Below, one piece after another: positions 8,840 through 17,202 of a stretch of DNA of 64,000 nt. The notes beneath the pieces were generated by a model. It saw nothing but the letters and a program-made list of their open reading frames with translations. It was not told where the DNA came from and searched no databases. The DNA comes from Arthrobacter sp. H35-D1 (GTDB lineage: Bacteria > Actinomycetota > Actinomycetes > Actinomycetales > Micrococcaceae): positions 1 to 64,000 of the forward strand of contig NZ_JASISP010000005.1 in the NCBI RefSeq assembly GCF_030063185.1. The letters run 5' to 3'. Position 1 is the stretch's first letter, and each line of letters begins with the position of its first letter. A program made the position numbers and the translations under genes.

Positions 8840-9479
8840 TGCCAACGACCACCAAGCCCAACGCCAAGCCGAACGCCAAGCAAAAGTAAATGCAGTGTTG
8901 ACCGCGCACCGGCGCAAGCAACGCAACCGGAGCCTCTTCGTCTACGGCGGCCTTGGCCTGCTGGCGATCGCCGTCATCACCATCGTCGCGTTCGTCGTTA
9001 CCGGTTCCGTTCAATCTCGGACTGCCACGGAGGAGGCTGCCAAGAAACCTATCGCCGGCATCGAGACCTACTCGAACCTGACCCGCAACCACGTCAAAAC
9101 TGCGGTGGGCTACCCGCAGGTCCCGGGTGTCGGCGGGGACCACTCGGCAACCTGGACCAACTGCGGTACATACCCGGAACCTGTAAATGAAGAGCGGGCA
9201 GTCCACTCCCTTGAACACGGGGCAGTGTGGATCACTTACAAGCCCGGCATCTCCCCCACAGATCTGGGGACGTTGACAACTCTGGTCAAGAACAAGCCTT
9301 ATGTCCTGCTCAGCCCCAACCCGGACCAAACCTCCGCTGTCACCGCCTCCGCGTGGGGCACCCAGCTCAACGTCCCGAGCGCCGACGATTCCCGCCTGCC
9401 CGTCTTCATCAAGGCCTACGCCATGGGCCCGCAAACACCCGAACCCGGGGCAGCCTGCTCCGGTGGCACCAACGGTTGA
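8832..9479 (+). CDS. DUF3105 family membrane-anchored protein
   Basis: A 215-residue protein with a charged N-terminus rich in Gln/Arg/Ala (coiled-coil-like, residues 5-32), one membrane helix at about 37-58 and an extracytoplasmic DUF3105 domain. The domain shows conserved His and Cys positions in RNHVKTAVGYPQVP, GGDHSATWTNCGTYPEPV and VHSLEHGAVWITY. These residues could bind metal, but no activity is established for the family. The gene overlaps lgt by 8 bases, implying translational coupling. DUF3105 genes recur in copper and mercury clusters of actinobacteria. Confidence 0.85.
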   Translation: MNDANDHQAQRQAERQAKVNAVLTAHRRKQRNRSLFVYGGLGLLAIAVITIVAFVVTGSVQSRTATEEAAKKPIAGIETYSNLTRNHVKTAVGYPQVPGVGGDHSATWTNCGTYPEPVNEERAVHSLEHGAVWITYKPGISPTDLGTLTTLVKNKPYVLLSPNPDQTSAVTASAWGTQLNVPSADDSRLPVFIKAYAMGPQTPEPGAACSGGTNG

Positions 9480-9506
9480 CCCACCACACCCCTTAGGAGA
9501 CATCCC

Positions 9507-9752
9507 GTGAACAACAATCTCCCCGACAACGACGTTGCCAAAGACTTCCGGCACCACCGCTTTCTGGTCCGAATGGGACAACTGATAATAGCAGTCGGGG
9601 TCTTGGTGGGACTCTCCCACTGGATCGTCCACGTCGCCCTAACTGGGGGCCCACCCGGAATCCAGGACCTCTTCATCGGCTATCCCACCGCCGCAGTCCT
9701 GATGATCGTCGGAGCCGTTCTCGCCGGACGGGCCACTCCCAAGAAACGCTGA
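9507..9752 (+). CDS. Small two-helix membrane protein
   Basis: An 81-residue protein with two predicted membrane helices (about 25-47 and 56-75), a charged N-terminus and a basic tail (TPKKR). The GTG start at 9507 has TAGGAGA six bases upstream, and it follows the DUF3105 gene by 27 bases, so it is the last gene of the copper operon. It is not recognised as a named family. The strong hairpin 100 bases downstream probably ends the transcript. Confidence 0.7.
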   Translation: MNNNLPDNDVAKDFRHHRFLVRMGQLIIAVGVLVGLSHWIVHVALTGGPPGIQDLFIGYPTAAVLMIVGAVLAGRATPKKR

Positions 9753-9851
9753 CAGGTGCACTGAGAGGCACCCGCAACCACGTGGACCCCGGAATCGGCT
9801 ATGGGGCGCCGTCCGACCTCCGCAGCACCCATTTGCGCGCAGAGGCCAGCA

Positions 9852-9889
9852 GGCCCTGGATTCCCCGGCTGGCCGAGGGATCCAGGGCC
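9852..9889. terminator. Bidirectional terminator hairpin between convergent genes
   Basis: Arms GGCCCTGGA (9852-9860) and TCCAGGGCC (9881-9889) pair perfectly. A further TCCC/GGGA pairing inside, separated by one bulged T, extends the stem. It lies between the end of the copper operon and the convergent M23 peptidase gene and can serve both strands. Confidence 0.7.
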
Positions 9890-9916
9890 CATCATCCGTC
9901 GGTGTTGCGCAGCCGG

Positions 9917-10744
9917 TCAGATGAAGGGTGCGGGATCAATGGTTTGGCCGTTCTGCATGACTTCAAAATGCAGGTGGCAGCCGGTGGAGTTTCCCGTGGT
10001 CCCGACGCCGGCAATCTGCGCACCCGCACCGACCTGCTGGCCTACGCTGACGGCAATGGAATCCAAGTGGTTGTATGTAGTTTTGATGCCGCCGCCATGG
10101 TCGACGACGATGCGGTTCCCGCCCCCGTACTGGCTCCAACCTGCTTCCGTCACCGTCCCGGCTCCGGCGGCGAACACCGCGGTGCCGCACGAACCGGCAA
10201 AATCAGTCCCCGTGTGCAACTCCGCGGCCGCGCCCGTCAATGGATTAGTGCGGTACCCGAACGGCGAGGTGACCGTCAGCGCGGCCAAGGGCGGGCGCAG
10301 CCCCGACAACGTCTGGACCACCGGGACCTGATCCACAGCCGCCGGTGCCGGGGTTGGAGCGGGGGCCGGGAGCGAAGATTGCTCCGCAGCGGCAGGCTGC
10401 ACTGCACTGGCAGGAGACGCCGGGGGTGCGGGTTTGCTGAAGACCTTCGGCTTGGCAAAGCTCACCTCAACATCCTTGTCGGCAGTCACGTCCTGCTGCA
10501 GCGTTGCTGAAGGCACGGACGCCCCGACGGTGACAGCCGGTGCAAGACGGTGGGATTCAGCATGGGCCACCGGCAGAGCGGTCAGGGCAATGGCTGCCGC
10601 CACTGCGACGATACCCAGCTGCTTGCGGCCCTTGCCGCCTCTACGGGCTGGTTCAAGTCCCGGGACCCAATGGCGTCCCGGCAATGCTGGCGAAGATTTG
10701 ATGGGTGTGGCGCGGCGGCGGCCGTGCTGGCGTGCGACAGACAA
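9917..10744 (-). CDS. Secreted M23 family (LytM-type) cell-wall peptidase
   Basis: A 275-residue exported protein. The signal peptide is at about 40-62 (cleavage near VAHA-E), followed by an Ala/Pro-rich linker (about 100-140) and a C-terminal M23 domain. Zinc and catalytic residues are visible: H177 and D181 in HTGTDFAG, and H257/H259 in HLHFE. M23 enzymes cut peptide cross-bridges of peptidoglycan during growth and division. The start is TTG 10744, with GAGAGG about 9 bases upstream; that ribosome site is the 3' end of the ydaO-type riboswitch, so ligand binding could control translation as well as transcription. It converges on the copper operon. Confidence 0.9.
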   Translation of the reverse strand: MSVARQHGRRRATPIKSSPALPGRHWVPGLEPARRGGKGRKQLGIVAVAAAIALTALPVAHAESHRLAPAVTVGASVPSATLQQDVTADKDVEVSFAKPKVFSKPAPPASPASAVQPAAAEQSSLPAPAPTPAPAAVDQVPVVQTLSGLRPPLAALTVTSPFGYRTNPLTGAAAELHTGTDFAGSCGTAVFAAGAGTVTEAGWSQYGGGNRIVVDHGGGIKTTYNHLDSIAVSVGQQVGAGAQIAGVGTTGNSTGCHLHFEVMQNGQTIDPAPFI

Positions 10745-10754
10745 AATGGCAATC

Positions 10755-10945
10755 CTCTCGACGCCGGCGAAGTTAGCTGTCGGATTCGGGCGAGGTGCCT
10801 CCCCGGCCCGACCAACACACGGCCGTGAGGTCCATGGTGTGCTGAGCGGGCTTCACCCCAAGGTGCACTGTGGCACCGGTGGTGGTTCCTCCGCCCCCGT
10901 CGGGAAGCTGAACGGTCGCGGTCCGCCGACGGGGTTTGGCGAAGC
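10755..10945 (-). ncRNA. ydaO-type c-di-AMP riboswitch
   Basis: The leader of the M23 peptidase gene, read on the minus strand, carries the conserved blocks of the ydaO/yuaA class: a GGAGGAACC segment, GGGGTGAA, GGCACCTC, then CCCGAATCCGACAGCTAAC followed by TTCGCCGGCGTCGAGAGG. Actinobacterial members of this class usually precede cell-wall hydrolases (rpfA, NlpC/P60, M23) and turn expression off when c-di-AMP is high. The last part overlaps the ribosome-binding site. Boundaries are approximate. Confidence 0.85.
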
Positions 10946-11007
10946 GGGCCACGAACATACCCATCAAGGGCATGTATTTTTTCAAGCCTAGCCGCCAACG
11001 GTAAAAA

Positions 11008-11013
11008 GTTATA
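11008..11013 (-). promoter_or_regulatory. Possible -10 element for the riboswitch-peptidase transcript
   Basis: On the minus strand TATAAC lies in an unusually A/T-rich patch about 65 bases before the riboswitch core, a suitable place for a promoter. No convincing -35 element was found 16-18 bases upstream. Confidence 0.35.
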
Positions 11014-11121
11014 ATTTCGTTACACATAGATTCCGGGCACTTTCCAGTCGCCAGTTCCTCCAGCTGGCGGCCATGATGGCACCGGGGATCACAGGAGGCA
11101 AAGGCCTTTCCACTAGAACGT

Positions 11122-11832
11122 TCAGCTAGCTGGTTTGGCCTCGGTCACGGGCCGGCTGACCAGCCAAGCGATCCACAGGCCAAAGGCATACAGCGGAACA
11201 CCCATGATCAGGCGCATGGCCCCCAGGGCGTCGACTTGTTCCGTGAGGTAAAGCGGAAGTTGCACCACCAGGCGCGCCGCCATGACGGCCACCACGATCC
11301 ATGTCGCGACGCGGTAGGCACGGAGCCGTTCAGGTTTGTCACGCCAACGCACACCCTCATTGCGGGCATAACCGAACAACAGACCCAAAACAGGCCACCG
11401 CACCGCAATGGAAACCACCATGGCGAGGATGTAGGCGCCATTGGTGATGAATCCCACCAAGTAGTAATTCTCGGCTTTGCCGGTCTTCATGGCCAGGAAC
11501 GCGGAGAGTGCGACGCCGGCGATTCCGGCCAGTGCCTGGGTCAAGGGCGTGCGCTGGATCAGTCGCGCCACGAGGAAGACTACGGCCATGGCCACTGATC
11601 CGACGAGCGCAATGGTGAGGTCCCGGGTGATGGTGAAAGCCACCAGGAAGACAAGCCCGGGCAGCACACTTTCTGCAATGCCCCTGACTCCCCCGGCGGC
11701 GGCCAGCAGGTCAATGTGACCGTTTTCCTTGCGCGTCAGGGCGCTCTTGGCGGCCATTTCCTGGGCAATCTCAGCGAAACCACCGTTGGGCTCTTGCGCT
11801 GGCGGATTCTCTTCGGGGCTCTGCTGACTCAA
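11122..11832 (-). CDS. DUF3159 family integral membrane protein
   Basis: A 236-residue protein with a hydrophilic N-terminus (about 40 residues) and five to six membrane helices, matching the DUF3159 family found throughout actinobacteria. Motifs include GGVRGIAESVLPGLVF and a RNEGVRWRDKPERLRAYR loop. Its function is unknown. The TTG start directly follows the TAG stop of the upstream OB-fold gene, so translation is probably coupled. In many actinobacteria it forms a unit with the OB-fold, DUF3710 and dut genes, as here. Confidence 0.85.
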   Translation of the reverse strand: MSQQSPEENPPAQEPNGGFAEIAQEMAAKSALTRKENGHIDLLAAAGGVRGIAESVLPGLVFLVAFTITRDLTIALVGSVAMAVVFLVARLIQRTPLTQALAGIAGVALSAFLAMKTGKAENYYLVGFITNGAYILAMVVSIAVRWPVLGLLFGYARNEGVRWRDKPERLRAYRVATWIVVAVMAARLVVQLPLYLTEQVDALGAMRLIMGVPLYAFGLWIAWLVSRPVTEAKPAS

Positions 11833-12162
11833 CTAGGTCTCCTGGGTTCCGATGATCTCGTAGCGTGGGTTGTACATGGTGGGCAGTCCGTCGCGAAGCG
11901 AGACCATGCCCTCGACCCGCAAACGCGTTCCTGCCACAATGCCGGGCACGCGCCGTCGTCCCGTCCACACCAAGCGCAGGCGGTGATTGATGCCGTCGGC
12001 GCTACTGCGGCGAGTCTCGCGGTCGGTGACTATTGCGGTATAGGCAGGCACCATCGACGCCGGCAGGATGGTGACGGCGTCAATGATGCCTGTGCACACT
12101 GCGCGTCCGCGGGCGGGCAACTCGCTGATGGCTGTAAGGCCAGGCCAGTCGCCCTGCTGCAT
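11833..12162 (-). CDS. Small OB-fold nucleic-acid-binding protein
   Basis: A 109-residue protein with an OB-fold pattern: strands around GRAVCTGIIDAVTI, AYTAIVTD, HRLRLVWTGRR, AGTRLRVEGMVSL and PTMYNPRYEII. It is encoded between DUF3710 and DUF3159, the position of the small OB-fold protein in other actinobacteria. The chosen start is ATG 12162; an in-frame TTG at 12171 would add three residues and leave only two bases after the DUF3710 stop. Neither has a clear ribosome site, so coupling to the upstream gene is likely. Nucleic-acid binding is a family-level inference. Confidence 0.8.
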   Translation of the reverse strand: MQQGDWPGLTAISELPARGRAVCTGIIDAVTILPASMVPAYTAIVTDRETRRSSADGINHRLRLVWTGRRRVPGIVAGTRLRVEGMVSLRDGLPTMYNPRYEIIGTQET

Positions 12163-12173
12163 GGGTGCCAAAG

Positions 12174-12965
12174 TCAGCCGATCGCTGTGATTTCGGGTCC
12201 GCGCTGCAACGGCTCCCCACCTTGGGCCGGAGCAGCCGGATCGGTGGGCATGGCCCCGTCGGGACTGGAGGCAGCATCCTTGGGCAGGCGCAAAAGCAGC
12301 AGGTCGCGCGGAGGCAGCGGGGTCTCGCCGCGGACCACAACGACGCCGCGGAACAAGTCCTCAAGTTCCTGGGCAGCTTCGCTGTCCACCGCGGCGTTGC
12401 CACCCAAAACCCCACGCAGGAACCAGCGCGGGCCGTCGATGCCCAAGAAACGGGCCACGCGGAAACCATTGCTTCCTTCGCTGGTCTGGACCGGAACCTT
12501 CGCCAAGACTTCTTTGCCGAAGATGCCGTCGAGAATTTCAATCTCCCCGCCCTGTGCACCGACCGACAGGCCGATCTGCTCGCGGATGTCACGCCACAGC
12601 TCTTCCGAGCGCGATGCGGCAAAGGCCTGCAGTTGCAGGCTTGAGCCGTTCAAATCAAGGGTCACGGCAATGACGCGCGAGGTGCTCTCCTCCACTTCAA
12701 GGCGCAGCGACAGGCCTTCGCGGGGTGTGACGAGCAGTGCACCCAAGTCCACGTAGCCGTCGGTGTTCTCGACCTCGGACAGGTCCAAAGGACCGTGCAT
12801 TGCACGGTCATAGACGGTGTCGGAGGGGTCGGGAGGGAGATTCAACATCTCCTGGCCTGCACCGTCCGCTGCGGATCCTGTACCGTCCGGATCGACGGCA
12901 GCAAGGCCGGACTCCGCCGCCTCGTCCGAGCTGTTCTTGTTTTTCTTGCCAAACCCAAAAGCCAT
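12174..12965 (-). CDS. DUF3710 family protein
   Basis: A 263-residue soluble protein. After a Lys/Asp-rich N-terminus it has the DUF3710 core with YVDLGALLVTPREGLSLRLE, LQAFAASRSEELWRDIREQI and RVARFLGIDGPRWFLRGVLG. The ATG at 12965 has AAGGAG nine bases upstream. No function is known; its constant pairing with dut and the OB-fold gene suggests a conserved housekeeping unit. It lies 53 bases after dut and just before the OB-fold gene on the same strand. Confidence 0.87.
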   Translation of the reverse strand: MAFGFGKKNKNSSDEAAESGLAAVDPDGTGSAADGAGQEMLNLPPDPSDTVYDRAMHGPLDLSEVENTDGYVDLGALLVTPREGLSLRLEVEESTSRVIAVTLDLNGSSLQLQAFAASRSEELWRDIREQIGLSVGAQGGEIEILDGIFGKEVLAKVPVQTSEGSNGFRVARFLGIDGPRWFLRGVLGGNAAVDSEAAQELEDLFRGVVVVRGETPLPPRDLLLLRLPKDAASSPDGAMPTDPAAPAQGGEPLQRGPEITAIG

Positions 12966-13018
12966 GGGATTAAGACTCCTTGTAAAAAGTTGGAACGCGA
13001 GATAATTGGGGCGGCTGC

Positions 13019-13552
13019 TTAGCCGTTGCTGGACCTTGGCGCCGCTTCGCTGTGGGGTGCCGGGGAAAATCCACCGGTGGACCCGAACCCGCCGGTGCCG
13101 CGCACTGAAGCCGGCAACTCGTTCACCTCAATGAACTCCGCCATTTCCACGCGCTGAATCACCATTTGTGCAATTCTATCGCCCCTGGTCAGCGAGATGG
13201 AATGCTGGGCGTCAGTGTTCAAGAGAGTCACTGAAAGCTCGCCACGGTAGCCGGCGTCCACGGTGCCTGGACTGTTGACAATGGTCAGCCCTTGCTTCGT
13301 GGCCAGGCCGGAACGAGGGTGGACCAGGGCCACAAAACCAAACGGCAGCGCAATGCTCACACCGGTGGGGACCAAGGCACGCTCTCCCGGCGCCAGCACC
13401 ACATCGATCCGCGTGCGCAAATCGGCACCTGCATCACCCGGGTGGGCGTAGCTGGGAGGCTCGATTCCGGCGTCGATCATGCGCAACTGCACGCTCAGTG
13501 TGGGGCGTCCGTCGTCGGAGCCGTGGCTTGAGGGAAAAGTCTGTTCGGTCAC
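13019..13552 (-). CDS. dut: dUTP diphosphatase (dUTPase)
   Basis: A 177-residue trimeric dUTPase that hydrolyses dUTP to dUMP and pyrophosphate, keeping uracil out of DNA and feeding dTMP synthesis. All five family motifs are present in order: [33 protein letters not shown] and the C-terminal GTGGFGSTG that closes over the active site. The length is slightly above the usual 150 because of N- and C-terminal extensions. The start is GTG 13552. It is the first gene of the dut-DUF3710-OB-DUF3159 unit and is divergent from the DUF3093 gene. Confidence 0.95.
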   Translation of the reverse strand: MTEQTFPSSHGSDDGRPTLSVQLRMIDAGIEPPSYAHPGDAGADLRTRIDVVLAPGERALVPTGVSIALPFGFVALVHPRSGLATKQGLTIVNSPGTVDAGYRGELSVTLLNTDAQHSISLTRGDRIAQMVIQRVEMAEFIEVNELPASVRGTGGFGSTGGFSPAPHSEAAPRSSNG

Positions 13553-13647
13553 AACAACCCACTCTATCCCGAACAGGCGCGCGGCGCCTGCCCGGGCGTC
13601 GGGGCGGCCGAGGTGATTTACTACCGGAAAGGTGAAAAGCTATAGGC

Positions 13648-14172
13648 ATGTCATCACCTTCGCCGCAGAGCGCAACGTCCCCCTCAACGGCTCACTACAT
13701 TGAGAAACTCTGGCCCGGTTTCTGGGGATGGGTCATTGTGGTTGGGCTCTCCGCGGCCGGCATCCTGATCTTCATCCCGATCAGCCCGACGGCCGGCTAC
13801 GTGGCTTTCTTCGTCTTGCTTATCGGCCAGGCCACCCTGCTCATCGGCTCGACCCCGACCATTGAGGTGACCCCTGAGACACTGCGGGTGGGAAGGGCCC
13901 AGATTGAGCGCCAGTATGTTGGCGACGTGACGTTCTACCACGGCGAGGACGCCACTGAACAGCGCGGCACCAAGCTCAACGGCTTGGCTTACCTGTGCAT
14001 CCGCGGCTGGATCAAGCCTGTCGTGAAGGTGGAAATCACCGACCCCTCCGACCGCACCCCCTACTGGCTGACGTCCTCGCGCAACCCGGAACACCTTGTC
14101 GCTGCCCTGCGGGGCACCGCACGGCCCAGCACAGGACAGCCCAACGCCGGACAATCCAGCCCGGAAGCATGA
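13648..14172 (+). CDS. DUF3093 family membrane protein
   Basis: A 174-residue protein with two adjacent membrane helices (about 25-65), then a soluble domain with EVTPETLRVGRAQIERQYVG and PYWLTSSRNPEHLVAAL, characteristic of DUF3093. These proteins are found beside dut in actinobacteria, divergently oriented as here. Function is unknown; the layout (paired helices, then a compact beta-rich domain) resembles PH-like membrane proteins. The start at ATG 13648 has GAAAGG within 20 bases upstream. Confidence 0.85.
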   Translation: MSSPSPQSATSPSTAHYIEKLWPGFWGWVIVVGLSAAGILIFIPISPTAGYVAFFVLLIGQATLLIGSTPTIEVTPETLRVGRAQIERQYVGDVTFYHGEDATEQRGTKLNGLAYLCIRGWIKPVVKVEITDPSDRTPYWLTSSRNPEHLVAALRGTARPSTGQPNAGQSSPEA

Positions 14173-14226
14173 ACCCGCAAGCCTGAGTCAACTTGCAGAA
14201 CCCCGATCCCCCAAGCCGCCGGGCAT

Positions 14227-14496
14227 TCAGCCTTCACAGTCGCTGCAGTATTTCAAGTCGGACTTTTCACGCGCCAGCTGTGACCGGTGCCGGACCAGGA
14301 AGCATGAATTGCAAGTGAATTCATCAGTCTGTTCGGCCAGTATCTCCATGGCCAATTCCTCGGCGGGCGTCTGGCTCCCGGGGAGTTCGTAGTTCTCCGC
14401 CCCCTCGGTTTCCGTCAGATCGATCACAGCGTTCATTGCAGTGCCGGGGCCGGCGGGGCGTTGGGCCGTCCTTGGCCTGTGGTAGCCGGTTGTCAT
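14227..14496 (-). CDS. DUF4193 family zinc-ribbon-like protein
   Basis: An 89-residue protein whose C-terminus carries the invariant DUF4193 pattern DEFTCNSCFLVRHRSQLA ... YCSDCEG: two CxxC pairs that probably bind one zinc ion. The N-terminal half is acidic and less conserved. The frame is open further upstream, but ATG 14496 is chosen because AAGGAAG lies directly before it. DUF4193 proteins are small, abundant and actinobacteria-specific; their role is unknown. It is convergent with the DUF3093 gene and divergent from sepH. Confidence 0.88.
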   Translation of the reverse strand: MTTGYHRPRTAQRPAGPGTAMNAVIDLTETEGAENYELPGSQTPAEELAMEILAEQTDEFTCNSCFLVRHRSQLAREKSDLKYCSDCEG

Positions 14497-14747
14497 TGTT
14501 ACTTCCTTAGAATCACCGCAAGGGCGGCAGTAGATAAATACTGCCAACACCATAAAATGTTAAACACCTGGCGGATGCCAGTCCCTGCCCGAGTTCGCAG
14601 CAGGCTTAAGTCACTTTTTGTTGTGCCACCCTGCGCGTGGCCCGTTTTTTACAGTGATCTTGCGCCACGCCTGCAACGGTAGTAGGTAATTTGGCCCATA
14701 GATGGCAAAGTTTCGGAGTGTAATGAAAGACTTTTTGGGAGGACGGC

Positions 14748-16118
14748 ATGGCTGATCTGCGGCTGGTGGGTGTCCACGACGACGGCGGACACCTGTTGCT
14801 CAGTGGTCCCGATGGAGACATCTACCTACTTCCCTTGGATGAGGCGCTGCGCACAGCGGTGGGTAAAACGCCCCACCGCTCCGTCCACATGCTCCAGCAA
14901 TCCGGGGCCCGCATGACGCCGCGGGAAATCCAGTCGTTGGTCCGGGCCGGAGCCACCGCAGCGGATGTCTCCGAGCAATCGGGGCTGTCCCTCGAGCAGG
15001 TGCGCCGTTACGAAGGTCCCGTGCTCGCAGAGCGCGAGTACATCGCCGGCCAGGCACGGGCCGTGGAGGTTGCCGCTCCCACCGCCCACAACGACGGTTA
15101 CAAGTCTGCCTTTGGTGAGAGCCCTGCATCCTTGGATGAAATGGTGCGGCACCGCATTGCGGCCTTCGGCATCGACCCCAAGTCGCTGCGCTGGGATGCT
15201 TGGCGCGACAAGGCCGGCGACTGGACCATCAGCGCAGAATTCGAACCTGGCACCGCGATGGCAGCGACCAGCATTGGCGAGGCGCCCCCGGCCCTGTGGC
15301 GTTTCCACGCCGCACGCAAAACCCTGCACAACGCGAACCGCTGGGCGCAGCAACTCAGTGAACTCGAGCCCCTGGACAGCCCTGTCTCGGCACGTCGACT
15401 CAGCGCAGTCATCGACAAGCCCTTTGATGTCGAGGCCGACGCCGATCCCTCCGACATTGACACGGAGCCTTCCGGCGAAGGAACAGACAACCTCGATTCA
15501 CGCCCCACGGAGACGTCACCTGTCGAGGAAGAGGCACACCGCGGCCACGGCCTCCTTGACATGTTGCGATCCCGTCGCGGCGTGCGCCTGGGACTGGACG
15601 AAGACGGCGACGACGAACTGGCCGCCATGATCGGCAAGTCGGTTCCCGGTGCCCACCCCCGCGATGAAGAGCTTTATGGCGCCAAAACCGAGGACTTTGA
15701 TCCGGATATGGCCGCATCTGCAACCGACGGCGCCGGCACCGCCGCTGCACCTGCTGCAAGCAGCAAGGACAGGCTGCGTTCCATCCCGTTCCTGAAACTG
15801 GCACCGCGCCTGTCCGAGCACCACCAGCACGGCTCCGACACCCTTGGCAGTGTCGCCGAAGTCAGCAGCGAAACCAGGGAGGTCGTCGTGTCGGGCGAAC
15901 GCTCCTACGACAGTGAATCCTCGGGCAACGCTTCCACGGAAAAGGCTGCCGCAGAAAACAACGCAAGCCACAGTGGTTCCAATGACAGCACTCGCACGGA
16001 GAACGGGCCCAGCGACAGCGAAGTGGCTGCGCGATTGGAACGCAAGGCCTCCACAAAGCCCAAACGCTCCAGCGTGCCCAGCTGGGACGAAATAGTCTTC
16101 GGCACCAAGGGCGACTAG
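14748..16118 (+). CDS. sepH: Septation protein SepH
   Basis: A 456-residue SepH protein. In Streptomyces and mycobacteria SepH binds FtsZ and stimulates its assembly at division sites. The conserved N-terminal part (about 1-200, DUF3071) starts MADLRLVGVHDDG and includes a helix-turn-helix region around MTPREIQSLVRAGATAADVSEQ (about 56-95) and a WDAWRDKAGDW segment. The rest is long, acidic, Ser/Glu-rich and likely disordered, ending in a short conserved C-terminal stretch (RSSVPSWDEIVFG). GGAGG lies 5 bases before the ATG. Confidence 0.9.
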   Translation: MADLRLVGVHDDGGHLLLSGPDGDIYLLPLDEALRTAVGKTPHRSVHMLQQSGARMTPREIQSLVRAGATAADVSEQSGLSLEQVRRYEGPVLAEREYIAGQARAVEVAAPTAHNDGYKSAFGESPASLDEMVRHRIAAFGIDPKSLRWDAWRDKAGDWTISAEFEPGTAMAATSIGEAPPALWRFHAARKTLHNANRWAQQLSELEPLDSPVSARRLSAVIDKPFDVEADADPSDIDTEPSGEGTDNLDSRPTETSPVEEEAHRGHGLLDMLRSRRGVRLGLDEDGDDELAAMIGKSVPGAHPRDEELYGAKTEDFDPDMAASATDGAGTAAAPAASSKDRLRSIPFLKLAPRLSEHHQHGSDTLGSVAEVSSETREVVVSGERSYDSESSGNASTEKAAAENNASHSGSNDSTRTENGPSDSEVAARLERKASTKPKRSSVPSWDEIVFGTKGD

Positions 16119-16166
16119 CTCCGGAGGGCAACTCTGCCGTGCCGTTCTCCGTGCTTTTCATCTAAT

Positions 16167-16502
16167 GTGGAGGTGCGTTCCCCGCTAAACGTGCGATCGA
16201 GCATGGTCATTCTCGCATCCGTTCTCGTGGTCACTGTCCTGGCGTTTGGGTTGGTTGTGCTTGCCATCCATGCCATCCTGCTCTTCATCGCGCTTGTGGC
16301 GGCCCAACTGCTCTTCGTCGCAATATCGGGAACGCCGCCCGCGGGAGGGAGCGGCGATTTGGAGGCGTCGGCCGTCGGAGCAGTGCCACTGGTGGCTCGG
16401 GCATCCCTGACCAGCTCGACGATCTTTGCGGCAGTCCATGGCGTGCCGATTCTGCTGCCCTGCATGTTTACTCTCGGCTTGGCCCTGACTTTCCTGGGCT
16501 AA
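16167..16502 (+). CDS. Small hypothetical membrane protein
   Basis: A 111-residue open frame with two strongly hydrophobic segments near the N-terminus (about 13-55) and a third at the C-terminus (about 85-111), separated by a Gly/Ser/Ala-rich loop. The GTG at 16167 is the longest start; ATG 16203 at the first hydrophobic segment is an alternative. It follows sepH on the same strand by 48 bases. No family is recognised. Membrane-like composition and the absence of a better frame opposite favour a real gene. Confidence 0.45.
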   Translation: MEVRSPLNVRSSMVILASVLVVTVLAFGLVVLAIHAILLFIALVAAQLLFVAISGTPPAGGSGDLEASAVGAVPLVARASLTSSTIFAAVHGVPILLPCMFTLGLALTFLG

Positions 16503-16548
16503 AAAAGGCGGAACCAAACAAGGAGAGGCCAAACAAGGACGAGCTCCT

Positions 16549-17151
16549 TCACGGCTGTGCGCCATGCTCACGGGGCAGCAGCACTGGTCTTTTGTGCACG
16601 ATTGCACGGAGGGCCATGGTTTGTGCTTTCCCCACGAGATGCCGGGGGTCGCCGGCGTTCGCGCCGATCATCGCCAGCGCTTTCTCGAAATGATGGTCGG
16701 CAGCGTTCTTGTCATGGAGCGCTGGTGCCCACAACAAAGCAAACCCGGCACGCTTTGTAAACTCGCCCCCGCTGTTGGCCCACGGCTCGAGCATCGACCA
16801 CGCAGCAGGAGCCGTGCCGAACAGCGTGAAACACACGGGGTCCACCAGGGCCCAGTTATCGAAGTCGGAGCACCAGTCATTCATTTGATCCACGTCAACA
16901 AGCTGCGGGTCGTCAATATGCGCGGTGATGGTGCGTGCCTCGTAAAGTTCTGACGTCCACAGCGCCAGGGCAAGGCCGTGGTTCGGGCGCAGCGGTTTGG
17001 CCATCGCTTTCATACTGGCCATGGTGATGCCGACCGCTTGATCGGTATGGATCCCGTAACGGGTGCCCAGTTCGGCCCGCACATTGGGATCGCCTTCGCC
17101 ACGGAGTTGTGTGAGGATGGCGGCCGCGCGTACTTCCAGGTCGTCGCTCAT
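16549..17151 (-). CDS. AlkD-like DNA alkylation repair (HEAT-repeat) protein, short
   Basis: A 200-residue protein of the PF08713 DNA alkylation repair family, which builds a HEAT-like superhelix and in AlkD removes alkylated purines. Family landmarks are LALALWTSELYEARTITAHI, NDWCSDFDNWALVDPVC and KRAGFALLWAPALHDK. Full members run to about 230-240 residues with a further helical pair after the ALR motif; this one stops shortly after MALRAIVHKRP, so the C-terminus may be eroded. It lies 51 bases after a VOC protein gene on the same strand, in a stretch that interrupts the conserved sepH neighbourhood. Glycosylase activity is uncertain. Confidence 0.75.
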   Translation of the reverse strand: MSDDLEVRAAAILTQLRGEGDPNVRAELGTRYGIHTDQAVGITMASMKAMAKPLRPNHGLALALWTSELYEARTITAHIDDPQLVDVDQMNDWCSDFDNWALVDPVCFTLFGTAPAAWSMLEPWANSGGEFTKRAGFALLWAPALHDKNAADHHFEKALAMIGANAGDPRHLVGKAQTMALRAIVHKRPVLLPREHGAQP

Positions 17152-17202
17152 GCGTCGCTTCCCAAGGCCTCGTCTGTCGAGATCCGTCAGGGCATTCCGC
17201 TG

